NCBI GenBank assembly: GCA_948566455.1
Contig: CAOYQO010000032.1
Location: 1-25,895, forward strand
Direction of reading: 5' to 3'
DNA length: 25,895 bases
Source of the DNA: an uncultured Phocaeicola sp.
GTDB taxonomy: Bacteria; Bacteroidota; Bacteroidia; Bacteroidales; Bacteroidaceae
The notes under the pieces: generated by a model
Seen by the model: the letters and a program-made list of their open reading frames with translations, nothing else
Told to the model about the DNA's origin: nothing
The model's database searches: none
Program-made: the position numbers and the translations under genes
Shown: positions 8,438 through 15,950 of the stretch, piece after piece
Layout of the letters: each line of letters opens with the position of its first letter
Position numbering within the stretch: the stretch's first letter is position 1

Positions 8438-9154
8438 TTACCAATCCTTTTCCAAACGACCACCCTGGATAACTTGCTGTTTTTTCACCTTATCCTGTAC
8501 ATCTTTCTCATCCTGCATCACCGACTTCAAAAGCTGTTCTGCATTTTCCTTTGACATCTGATTTTCTTGTGGCTGAGGAGGTTGCTGCTGTTGATCCTGG
8601 TTCTGCTGATCTTGTTGATTTTGGTCTTGTTTGTCTTTATCTTGTTCTTTTTCCTGCTCCTTTTTGTCCTGATTCTGATCTTGGTTTTGGTCTTGATTCT
8701 GCTGATTCTGTTCCTGATCTTTCAACATTTTCTGAGCCAAAGCCAAGTTATAACGCGTCTCGTTATCTTTCGGATTATTACGTAGTGACTCTTTGTATGC
8801 TTCCACAGCTTTGGCATAATCCTTACCAGAATGGAATATTACTCCCATATTATGATAGATTTGAGCAAGATTACCCTTATCTTTCTCCATTTTAGTGGCA
8901 GCAACAAACTGCTCCATAGCCTCCTGCAACTTATTCTGTTGCATAAGCGTATTACCTAGATTATACATGGATATCGCAGACTTTGGATTCACATCAATAG
9001 CCTTCCGATAATTCACTTCAGCATTTACATACGTACTATCTTTATAAGCACGATTTCCCTTACGAATATAGTCTCGTTCCGCTTTCTGTGCAGAAACTGA
9101 AATAGCCGTCAGTAGCAGCAAGATAATTCCGATAGTTCTATTTCTCATCATCAT
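8438..9154 (-). CDS. batC: BatC: TPR protein with Gln/Asp/Asn-rich linker
   Basis: A 238-residue protein with a signal peptide (about 1-22), three TPRs (about 26-144; SMYNLGNTLMQQNKLQEAMEQF, IYHNMGVIFHSGKDYAKAVEAY and a final NETRYNLALAQKML), a low-complexity segment rich in Q, D, N, K and E (about 147-198), and a conserved end (NAEQLLKSVMQDEKDVQDKV ... KDW) characteristic of BatC. The start overlaps the end of batB by 17 bases: ATGs at 9154, 9151 and 9148 lie within the batB codons YDDE, behind an AAGGAAGAAAGG purine tract, so translation is probably coupled. No transmembrane helix other than the signal. In the family, BatC is expected to bind the VWA proteins or BatD in the periplasm; that role is not shown by the sequence. 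Confidence 0.9.
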   Translation of the reverse strand: MMMRNRTIGIILLLLTAISVSAQKAERDYIRKGNRAYKDSTYVNAEVNYRKAIDVNPKSAISMYNLGNTLMQQNKLQEAMEQFVAATKMEKDKGNLAQIYHNMGVIFHSGKDYAKAVEAYKESLRNNPKDNETRYNLALAQKMLKDQEQNQQNQDQNQDQNQDKKEQEKEQDKDKQDQNQQDQQNQDQQQQPPQPQENQMSKENAEQLLKSVMQDEKDVQDKVKKQQVIQGGRLEKDW

Positions 9155-10184
9155 ACCTTTCTTCCTTTTTAAACAGATGGATATTACGGAATAACGGGTT
9201 TTTACGTTCCAAAATCAGCATTTCAGCCAACAACAGTAACAATATAATCCATGCAACAGCCTGGAATTGTTCGTTGAACTCTGTATAAACCTGTGTTTCC
9301 ACATCCGCTTTCGCCATTTTATTAATCTCTTGAGCAATTGCCTTTTGCGCAGCATTTGAATTGTCTACACGCACATAAATCCCATCTCCTGCCTGAGCTA
9401 TTTCCTGACACATCTGCTCATTCAAGCGGGTTACAACCACGTTTCCGTCACGGTCACGGCGGAAGTCATTGGTTCCTTCTACGGGGATAGGTGCACCATC
9501 AGGCATACCCACACCCAGAACACTAACTTGAATACCTTTTTCCGCAGCAGCTTTAGCAGCTTCCACAGCTCCGCCTTCATGGTTTTCACCGTCAGTAATA
9601 ACGATGACGGCACGTCCAACTCCTTCCTGGGGTGTAAAGCTGCGAGTAGCCAGATTAATAGCTGCACCGATAGCCGTACCCTGCTTGGATATCAATGACG
9701 GATTAATAGATTCCAAAAACATCTTGGCAGAAATATAATCGCTTGTAATAGGCAACTGTGTAAAGGCATCACCGGCAAACACAATCATACCTACCTTATC
9801 ATTCTCCATCTTGTCAACCAATTGTGCTACCAGCCTCTTGGCCTTCTCCAGACGACTGGGTTGTACATCTTGTGCCAACATAGAGTTAGAAATATCCAAC
9901 GCAATCATTACCTCTACTCCCTGACGCTTCACAGTCTCCAACTTAGAGCCAAACTGCGGACGTGCCAGCAATACAGCAAACAGTCCGATTGCAGCAAACA
10001 CCAGCCAAAACTTCACATCCGGACGATATTTAGATACATCCGGCATCAACTGTGCCATTAGCACCGGGTCGCCAAACTTGCGGATCGCTTTCCGTCTCCG
10101 ATAATTGGAGTACAGGTAGAAAGCCGCCAAGAAAGGCAACAGGAGCAACAGGTATAAATATGTAGGTTCTTCAAATCGAAACAT
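9138..10184 (-). CDS. batB: BatB: VWA-domain membrane protein
   Basis: A 348-residue protein with membrane segments near residues 8-25 and 57-74 and a C-terminal helix (about 312-329), flanking a von Willebrand A domain. The MIDAS metal site is intact: D97-x-S99-x-S101 in ALDISNSML, a Thr in KQGTAIGAA, and the Asp in ITDGENHEG. The topology puts the VWA domain between membrane helices. It follows batA after 42 A/T-rich bases and overlaps batC by 17. BatA and BatB are paralogues that belong together with the MoxR ATPase and DUF58 protein of the same operon; the metal-bound VWA domain is assumed to mediate protein contacts. Confidence 0.93.
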   Translation of the reverse strand: MFRFEEPTYLYLLLLLPFLAAFYLYSNYRRRKAIRKFGDPVLMAQLMPDVSKYRPDVKFWLVFAAIGLFAVLLARPQFGSKLETVKRQGVEVMIALDISNSMLAQDVQPSRLEKAKRLVAQLVDKMENDKVGMIVFAGDAFTQLPITSDYISAKMFLESINPSLISKQGTAIGAAINLATRSFTPQEGVGRAVIVITDGENHEGGAVEAAKAAAEKGIQVSVLGVGMPDGAPIPVEGTNDFRRDRDGNVVVTRLNEQMCQEIAQAGDGIYVRVDNSNAAQKAIAQEINKMAKADVETQVYTEFNEQFQAVAWIILLLLLAEMLILERKNPLFRNIHLFKKEERYDDEK

Positions 10185-10226
10185 CTTTCTATGTACAATT
10201 TAGTAATTTACAATTAATGCATTGTT

Positions 10227-11210
10227 TTAAGGTATCTTCTTCAAGATAGAATTACGAAGCAATACTTCAAGTAACACGCACAAGAATGCCGCCAAAGCAA
10301 ACCAACGGTATTCTTCCTGGCGCTTGCTGTATTCCTTCACATTCAACTTGGTTTTCTCCAACTTATCAATCTCCTCATATACCTCTTTCAGCTTAGAATT
10401 ACTGGTGGCACGGAAATAATTACCTTCTGTGGTAGCCGCAATCTGCGTCAGTGTCTTTTCATCAATCTCCACCGGCATATTGACATACTGCACAGTGTTA
10501 CCCACCGGATAAGGATACGGAGCCATTCCGTTCGTACCTACACCAATAGTATAAACACGAATACCAAAACTCTTAGCTATTTCTGCCGCAGTCAGCGGAG
10601 ATATATCTCCTTTATTATTTGTACCATCCGTCAACAGAATGATTACTTTAGACTTCGCTTTACTGTCTTTCAAGCGGGTAACGGCATTAGCAATACCCAT
10701 ACCGACTGCTGTTCCATCTTCAATAATACCACACTTAATGCCTTGAAACAGATTCAGAAGCACTGCATGATCCACCGTCAACGGACATTGCGTAAAACTT
10801 TCACCGGCAAATAAAGTTATACCGATATTATCATTGGGCCGACCATTAATAAACTCCGCAGCCACATCTTTAGCAGCTTCCAGACGATTCGGTTTCAAAT
10901 CCTCTGCCAGCATACTGGTAGATACGTCGATGGCCATCATAATATCTATACCTTCAATTTCACTGTTTTGCCAGCTATTAGTAGTTTGAGGACGCGCCAA
11001 CACTACGATAATCAATGCCAAAGCAATAATCCGTAACATAAAAGGCACATGCAACAAATAGTTCTTATAACTCTTCGGCGTATGAGCATATACACGAGCA
11101 TCCGAAATCTGAAGTGTAGCTTCATTATTCCTCCGCCTCATGATATACCATACTATATAAGGTATAAGCAACAGCAGCAAAAACAAATATTCAATATTGG
11201 CAAAAACCAT
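10227..11210 (-). CDS. batA: BatA: VWA-domain membrane protein
   Basis: A 327-residue paralogue of BatB with the same plan: membrane segments at about 5-25 and 56-73, a von Willebrand A domain and a C-terminal membrane helix (about 303-320). The MIDAS is complete: D95-x-S97-x-S99 in AIDVSTSML, the Thr in IEDGTAVGMG, and the Asp in LLTDGTNNKGD. The start at 11210 gives MVFANIEYLF at the membrane edge, as in other BatA proteins. It follows the unnamed 359-residue gene after 58 bases that contain a 13-base direct repeat. Expected to work as a metal-dependent adhesion module in the inner membrane with BatB and BatD. Confidence 0.93.
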   Translation of the reverse strand: MVFANIEYLFLLLLLIPYIVWYIMRRRNNEATLQISDARVYAHTPKSYKNYLLHVPFMLRIIALALIIVVLARPQTTNSWQNSEIEGIDIMMAIDVSTSMLAEDLKPNRLEAAKDVAAEFINGRPNDNIGITLFAGESFTQCPLTVDHAVLLNLFQGIKCGIIEDGTAVGMGIANAVTRLKDSKAKSKVIILLTDGTNNKGDISPLTAAEIAKSFGIRVYTIGVGTNGMAPYPYPVGNTVQYVNMPVEIDEKTLTQIAATTEGNYFRATSNSKLKEVYEEIDKLEKTKLNVKEYSKRQEEYRWFALAAFLCVLLEVLLRNSILKKIP

Positions 11211-11268
11211 TGTATTTACTATTTAACAATTTACTATTTAAGATTGGAGTTACCCTTAAATTCTACTA

Positions 11269-12348
11269 CTACGCAAAATAATTGTATAACTGCATTCCAA
11301 TATAAACGAACGAACCAATCAAGGCAACCGACAATACTACGATGCCTATGCCCAGCAATATTTTAGTACGCAATGAACGTTTCTCAATGATGGTAATTTC
11401 AGTGGGTTGCGGTTTTGCATTCTCCACTTCTTTCTCCTTGGTTTCATTGATAAATTCAATGGCATTGATCAGATTCGCATCATTTTCGTTCATCAACGGA
11501 TTATGTTTAGCGAACTTCACCAAATCGGCAGTCTCAAAAAGAGAACGTAAATCTGCAATAGCTTCTTTATCTTGCATTTCAAGCAGCTTTTCTATAATCT
11601 CCGAAGAGGTCATTTCCAAAGCATTGAAACCAAAACGCTCTTTAATATACGTACGCAAAATATCTGTCAATTCCGTGTAATACTCCTTCGGCTGTCCCTT
11701 TTGCCATACTTTTTCCCCTTTGATACGCTCTATTTCTTTCATCGCCATCTGATGCGGAGGTAACTTCGGTTCAACCTTTACCTTACGGATGATAGGTTTA
11801 TTGTCACAGATACGCATGATCAGATAGATAAGTAATAATGCAATCGGAATAAGCAATATGCCACAGGTGATAATCCCATACCAATCTTCCCACACAAAAG
11901 GAGGTTGCATTACTGTCTTCGGACCAAAAAACTGTTCCGGATTCTCTGGATCCAATGGCACATTCATCGAATATACCTTCAGTGCCAATGCCTTCGAACG
12001 ATATGCCTTATTATCCACCAATACTTCCATCGGTGGCAGATAATACAATGCCGAGTCGAATGATGTAACAGTATACTCCTGCGTAATCAGCATTCGTTTA
12101 TCATCATTTATATACTGCGTATCCGGCTTTGCAACATCTATAATCTCCACACCACTTACCAGTGTATCCGTATAAACAGGGAAAATAGCCCGTTTATCGG
12201 CATCCAAGGCTACCTGAAGTTTAATCTTCGCCTGGTCACCGATATAAATTTGCAGAGAATCAATGGTAGCATCTACTGTTACCGACTGAGCCACTGCCTT
12301 GCCAGTCAACATCCCCAATAGGGTTATCAGAAATAGATATCTTTTCAT
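11269..12348 (-). CDS. BatD/DUF4381-like membrane protein of the Bat operon
   Basis: A 359-residue protein without a standard name. It has a signal peptide (residues 1-20, ending GKAVAQ), a beta-rich periplasmic domain (about 21-150) that resembles one BatD module (SVTVDATIDSLQIYIGDQAKI), a transmembrane helix at 158-179, a helical cytoplasmic region (about 185-305) and a second transmembrane helix at 329-351. The cytoplasmic segment (EYYTELTDILRTYIKERFG ... IIEKLLEM) resembles the DUF4381 family, commonly found beside DUF58/VWA genes. It starts 8 bases after the DUF58 gene, behind a GGAAAA tract, and precedes batA, so it is very likely part of the same complex. It could be considered a short BatD-like partner of the DUF58 protein; the function is unknown. 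Confidence 0.85.
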   Translation of the reverse strand: MKRYLFLITLLGMLTGKAVAQSVTVDATIDSLQIYIGDQAKIKLQVALDADKRAIFPVYTDTLVSGVEIIDVAKPDTQYINDDKRMLITQEYTVTSFDSALYYLPPMEVLVDNKAYRSKALALKVYSMNVPLDPENPEQFFGPKTVMQPPFVWEDWYGIITCGILLIPIALLLIYLIMRICDNKPIIRKVKVEPKLPPHQMAMKEIERIKGEKVWQKGQPKEYYTELTDILRTYIKERFGFNALEMTSSEIIEKLLEMQDKEAIADLRSLFETADLVKFAKHNPLMNENDANLINAIEFINETKEKEVENAKPQPTEITIIEKRSLRTKILLGIGIVVLSVALIGSFVYIGMQLYNYFA

Positions 12349-12356
12349 TTTTCCGA

Positions 12357-13226
12357 TTAATTTCGTTTCGCAAACAAATTCATCAATGCTTTGACATAGT
12401 CCTGATCGGTGCGTACCGACACATTATCGACATTACTTTTAGTGAATGTTTCGTTCAGTTCCACCTGTTTATTCACCCACCAGTCGTGATGAGCACGACG
12501 AACAGCACGCGACGAAGTATCAATCCACTGCTCATGTCCGGTCTCAGCATCCTTTATTTTCATCAAACCGATAGCCGGCAGTTCCTCTACCCTGCGGTCA
12601 TACACCTGGATAGCCACCATATCATGTTTCCGGTTGGCGATAGTCATTGCATTCTTAAAGTTCCCCTGATCGATGAAATCGGATAACAGGAAGGCTGTAC
12701 AACGACGCTTCATCACGTTTGTCAGATATTCCAGTCCGAGCCGGATATCAGTCCTTCGACTCTCCGCTTTAAAGTCAATCAGTTCGCGAATAATATATAA
12801 GATATGCTTACGCCCTTTCTTAGGCGGAATGAATTTCTCTATCCGGTCAGAGAAAAAGATAACCCCGATTTTATCGTTGTTTTGTATAGCCGAAAAAGCC
12901 AACGTTGCAGCTATTTCCGTCACCATATCCTTTTTCATCTGCTTCACCGTACCGAATTCCAAACTACCGGAAACATCCACCAGCAACATAACGGTCAGCT
13001 CGCGCTCTTCTTCGAACACCTTCACGTAAGGCTTATTGAAGCGAGCGGTCACGTTCCAGTCAATGTCGCGTATGTCATCGCCAAACTGATATTCGCGTAC
13101 CTCGGAAAATGCCATACCCCTACCCTTGAAGGCCGAATGATACTGGCCAGCAAAGATATTGTTGGATAATCCGCGCGTCTTGATTTCAATCTGACGGACT
13201 TTTTTTAACAGTTCACTTGTTTCCAT
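12357..13226 (-). CDS. DUF58-domain protein
   Basis: A 289-residue soluble protein with the diagnostic DUF58 signature at residues 35-62 (GRGMAFSEVREY followed by GDDIRDIDWNVTAR) and a VWA-like fold containing the MIDAS pattern D84-x-S86-x-S88 (LVDVSGSLE), the acceptor R158-T159-D160, and D183 in LLSDFIDQG. DUF58 proteins are regularly encoded directly after a MoxR AAA+ ATPase, as here, and probably are its substrate or adaptor. The gap to the preceding gene is 129 bases and contains a structured element (13247-13339), unusual for a tight operon, whereas the next gene follows after only 8 bases. No signal peptide or membrane helix: cytoplasmic. Confidence 0.93.
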   Translation of the reverse strand: METSELLKKVRQIEIKTRGLSNNIFAGQYHSAFKGRGMAFSEVREYQFGDDIRDIDWNVTARFNKPYVKVFEEERELTVMLLVDVSGSLEFGTVKQMKKDMVTEIAATLAFSAIQNNDKIGVIFFSDRIEKFIPPKKGRKHILYIIRELIDFKAESRRTDIRLGLEYLTNVMKRRCTAFLLSDFIDQGNFKNAMTIANRKHDMVAIQVYDRRVEELPAIGLMKIKDAETGHEQWIDTSSRAVRRAHHDWWVNKQVELNETFTKSNVDNVSVRTDQDYVKALMNLFAKRN

Positions 13227-13246
13227 CTATATCGTTAAATAATTCC

Positions 13247-13339
13247 GTTAATAAATACCGGCAACGTTCTTTAAAAACGTTGGCAAGATTCTTTAAAAAC
13301 GTTCACACCATTTATTAACAGGTCTCGGAAGACCTTTTT
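13247..13339 (-). repeat. Structured intercistronic element between the MoxR and DUF58 genes
   Basis: Two tandem 22-base repeats (13260-13281 and 13282-13303, two differences), each containing TTCTTTAAAAACGTT, are enclosed by a 10-base inverted repeat (GTTAATAAAT at 13247-13256, ATTTATTAAC at 13310-13319). Immediately next to it is a small hairpin, AGGTCT (13320-13325) and AGACCT (13330-13335). The hairpin has a T run on the plus side only (13335-13339), so on the coding (minus) strand it is not a standard terminator. Possible roles are mRNA processing or stability, or an attenuator that sets MoxR above the downstream genes. Confidence 0.7.
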
Positions 13340-13355
13340 AAAAATGCTTACTTAA

Positions 13356-14351
13356 TTAAGGTACTTCAACCTTATTCAGTATTTTGCTGATGATCTCGTC
13401 AGAAGTCAGGTTGCTGGCCTCTGCTTCATAAGTCAATCCGATACGATGACGCAATACGTCATGAGCCACGGCACGAACATCTTCAGGAATCACATAACCA
13501 CGACGTTTGATGAAAGCATAAGTACGGGCAGCTAATGCCAGATTGATAGAGGCACGGGGAGAACCACCGAAACCAATCATATCTTTCAGTTCCTTCAGAT
13601 CATATTTCTCCGGATAACGGGTAGCAAATACAATATCAACAATGTAGCGTTCAATCTTCTCATCTAGATATACCTGACGAACAACTTTACGTGCTTCAAT
13701 AATCTCCTGAGCTTTCAGAATAGGCTTCACATTGAATTTATCGCCATTGATGTTCTGGCGGATAATCAGTTTTTCTTCTTCCATCTTCGGATAGTCGATA
13801 ACCACTTTCAGCATGAAACGGTCTACCTGGGCTTCAGGCAACGGATAAGTACCTTCCTGTTCGATAGGGTTCTGTGTAGCAAGTACAAGGAAAGGTTCAG
13901 GCAACGGGAATGATTCCGTACCAATAGTTACCTGACGTTCCTGCATTGCTTCCAGCAAAGCACTCTGTACCTTGGCCGGAGCACGGTTAATTTCATCTGC
14001 CAGAACAAAGTTGGCAAAAACAGGTCCTTTCTTTACTTGAAACGTTTCGTCTTTCTGACTGTAAACCATTGTACCGATAACGTCGGCAGGCAGCAAATCG
14101 GGAGTAAACTGTACACGACTGTATTGCGCATCGATCAGTGAGGCAAGCGTCTTAATCGCTAATGTCTTTGCCAAACCGGGCACACCTTCTAATAATACGT
14201 GTCCATCGGACAGCAAACCGATTAACAATGACTCTACCAGATGTTTTTGTCCTACAATGATCTGGTCCATACCAGCAGTAAGGTTGGTAACAAAAGAACT
14301 TTGTCTTTCAATCCGCTCGTTCAGTTCGCGGATATCAATTGTTTCAGCCAT
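13356..14351 (-). CDS. MoxR-family AAA+ ATPase
   Basis: A 331-residue cytoplasmic ATPase. Walker A is GVPGLAKT (residues 56-63), Walker B is FVLADE (115-120), sensor 1 is the Asn in ATQNP (N161), and a sensor 2-type arginine is in FGGSPRAS (R266). The GGSPRAS and TQNPIEQEGTYPLPEAQVDRF blocks are typical of the MoxR family. MoxR ATPases act as chaperone-like remodellers of VWA-domain proteins, and this one heads an operon encoding three of them (DUF58, BatA, BatB). It has a Bacteroides-type promoter at 14426-14456, giving a leader of roughly 65 bases. Called moxR, aaa or yeaC in different databases; the symbol is left empty because of that. Confidence 0.94.
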   Translation of the reverse strand: MAETIDIRELNERIERQSSFVTNLTAGMDQIIVGQKHLVESLLIGLLSDGHVLLEGVPGLAKTLAIKTLASLIDAQYSRVQFTPDLLPADVIGTMVYSQKDETFQVKKGPVFANFVLADEINRAPAKVQSALLEAMQERQVTIGTESFPLPEPFLVLATQNPIEQEGTYPLPEAQVDRFMLKVVIDYPKMEEEKLIIRQNINGDKFNVKPILKAQEIIEARKVVRQVYLDEKIERYIVDIVFATRYPEKYDLKELKDMIGFGGSPRASINLALAARTYAFIKRRGYVIPEDVRAVAHDVLRHRIGLTYEAEASNLTSDEIISKILNKVEVP

Positions 14352-14425
14352 AAATACTATTATTTTTATTGTTTAAATTCCATTGATTTCTCCAGTATGC
14401 TACTGGTAATTATTTTTTTCGCTCC

Positions 14426-14456
14426 CAAAAGTACAGGAATAAATTAACCATACCAA
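14426..14456 (-). promoter_or_regulatory. Promoter of the moxR-bat operon
   Basis: On the minus strand TTGG (plus 14453-14456) is followed 19 bases later by TACTTTTG (plus 14426-14433), a perfect match to the Bacteroides -7 consensus TAnnTTTG. The -33 box has one mismatch to TTTG. Transcription would begin near 14418, about 65 bases ahead of the MoxR start. Confidence 0.65.
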
Positions 14457-14565
14457 CTAATTTTTATTAAAAAACAATTAGATTAAACTACTTTCATAGA
14501 GTTTAGTAGTTAACAATAGTTTCTGAAAAGAATTTCAAATTCGCAGACAGGAATAAATAGCAAAT

Positions 14566-14603
14566 CACCCCTGCAAGTGAAGTATTATCAACTTGCAGGG
14601 GTG
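14566..14603 (-). terminator. Terminator after the HU-LysM gene
   Basis: A 13-base perfect stem (CACCCCTGCAAGT at 14566-14578 and ACTTGCAGGGGTG at 14591-14603) with a 12-base loop. It lies 12 bases beyond the stop of the HU-LysM gene. The downstream minus-strand sequence (ATTTGCTATTTATT) is T-rich but broken, so termination may be less than complete. The remainder of 14352-14615, the longest gene-free stretch of the window (264 bases), holds only the moxR promoter and weak A/T-rich repeats. Confidence 0.85.
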
Positions 14604-14615
14604 CAATATTTTCTT

Positions 14616-15917
14616 TTATTTCTTTTCGAGCTCCGGTATCTTGATTACAGTACCATACGGCACATGATCAGGATTCTTTATAACACCCGAATTATACTTC
14701 ACAATATAGGGCCACAGGGCCTTAGTCCCGTAAAAGCGAAGTGCAACCTTTGTCAGAGTTTCTCCTTCCTGGATAGTATGAGTAGCTTTCGTTCCTACAA
14801 TCTTATAATTTACAGAGTCTGGCTCAAAAGGAGTTGCAGCAACTTTCTTTGTCTCTTTTTTAGGAGCAGTAGCAGGAGTCTCCTGTTTTGCAACCGGTTT
14901 CGGCTCTTCAACAACTTTAGGAGTAACAACTTCTGCCACAGTATCTTTCTTTGCAACCACAGTTGTGGTATCTTTTCGAACAATACTATCCGTCAGAGCG
15001 ACCGGAACGGCCGGCTTCTCCACCTTTTCATCAGCAACTTTCTCTGTTGATGGCGTAGACATCCTATCCAGTAAATCCGGATAATACATAAAAGTAACAG
15101 CACCTACACACAATAATACTACAAGCACTACAATTCCGATAAAAAACTTCATGGTGGAACTGCCTGCTTTATTCACAGGAGGTGATGGAGGCTCAGGAAC
15201 CTCATAAGTAGGCACTAAATCTTCTTCCTCGGACGGAAGAGCCGATTCAGCCTGATAAACAGAAGGCGTTTCTTCCGAAACTGGTTCTTCTTTTATATCC
15301 TCTACGGTTTCCTCAACAGTCTGAATCACTTCTTCTTCAGCTGTCTCCATCAATTTTTCTTCAGCAATTTCAGTTTTCTCTTCAATTACTTCAGCCACTT
15401 CCTCTATACTTTCTATGGATTCCTCTGTAATCTCAACAGCCTCTTCTATCGACTCTTCTATATTTCCTCTAGCCGTCTCCTGAACAACAACCTGTGATTC
15501 TACAACAACTGTAGAACTTTCAGGCTCTACAAAATTTTCATCTTTTTCCTCTTCCTCAGAATTATCCTCCACCGGTGTATCTTCTAACACTGTTTCATCA
15601 TTCAATACCACAGTTTCAAAATGCGAAAAAGGTTTGTTTATCAAATCTTTTAAAGTTGGCTCCGGAGTAAATGAAACCTTTGTATGTCCTTGTATTTCAA
15701 AACGTTCGCCCGTATTTATATTTACGCTTTCACGACTATCCACGTCAATCAGCTTAAATGTACCCAAGCCTTTAATCTTCACATACTTATCGCTCTCCAA
15801 CGATTCTTCAATCAACTGGAAAAATTCTTTCACGAAGCTCTCAGCATCCGTTTTATCCATGCCATGCTTTTCGGCAAGCAATTCTATTAAATTCTGTATG
15901 TTCAGCTTTTCATTCAT
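14616..15917 (-). CDS. HU domain - transmembrane helix - LysM fusion protein
   Basis: A 433-residue protein with three parts. Residues 1-98 form an HU/IHF-type DNA-binding domain (helical N-terminus, then VKIKGLGTFKL at 46-56, and an arm region around SRESVNINTGERFEI). Residues 108-245 are extremely acidic and proline-poor until 240 (E-rich). Residues 257-279 are a transmembrane helix (FFIGIVVLVVLLCVGAVTFM). A Lys/Pro/Thr-rich spacer (280-370) leads to a LysM domain (about 377-429; HTIQEGETLTKVALRFYG ... VPYGTVIKIPEL). With no signal peptide, the HU domain should be cytoplasmic and LysM periplasmic, so the protein could link the nucleoid to peptidoglycan. The intercalating proline of classic HU arms (NP) is replaced by NI. 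It follows the HU gene after 33 bases. I know similar HU-LysM proteins exist in Bacteroidales; the function is not established. Confidence 0.85.
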   Translation of the reverse strand: MNEKLNIQNLIELLAEKHGMDKTDAESFVKEFFQLIEESLESDKYVKIKGLGTFKLIDVDSRESVNINTGERFEIQGHTKVSFTPEPTLKDLINKPFSHFETVVLNDETVLEDTPVEDNSEEEEKDENFVEPESSTVVVESQVVVQETARGNIEESIEEAVEITEESIESIEEVAEVIEEKTEIAEEKLMETAEEEVIQTVEETVEDIKEEPVSEETPSVYQAESALPSEEEDLVPTYEVPEPPSPPVNKAGSSTMKFFIGIVVLVVLLCVGAVTFMYYPDLLDRMSTPSTEKVADEKVEKPAVPVALTDSIVRKDTTTVVAKKDTVAEVVTPKVVEEPKPVAKQETPATAPKKETKKVAATPFEPDSVNYKIVGTKATHTIQEGETLTKVALRFYGTKALWPYIVKYNSGVIKNPDHVPYGTVIKIPELEKK

Positions 15918-15950
15918 ATTTACGAAGGGTTACTTGAGTAGAAGACGGCA

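Noticed and set aside
8567..8785. Plus-strand hydrophobic frame (poly Leu/Val/Ile) opposite batC
   Set aside because: Complement of the Gln/Asp/Asn-rich batC tract; the apparent membrane helix is an artefact of that composition.
13260..13303. Two 22-base repeats that might be a CRISPR remnant
   Set aside because: Units are adjacent with no spacer, only two copies, and no cas gene is present.
5719..14351. Possibility that the MoxR-Bat genes are a novel or horizontally acquired system
   Set aside because: Order, length and motifs are those of the known Bacteroides aerotolerance operon with its MoxR and DUF58 genes; composition is like the flanks and no mobile element is visible.
14486..14511. 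Weak inverted repeat AACTACT/AGTAGTT upstream of the moxR promoter
   Set aside because: Only seven bases with a 12-base loop in A/T-rich DNA; no gene use is apparent.
14577..15050. Open frame of 157 codons on the plus strand opposite the HU-LysM gene
   Set aside because: Leucine/serine/phenylalanine-rich reverse reading of the acidic and threonine-rich parts of the HU-LysM gene; no independent support.
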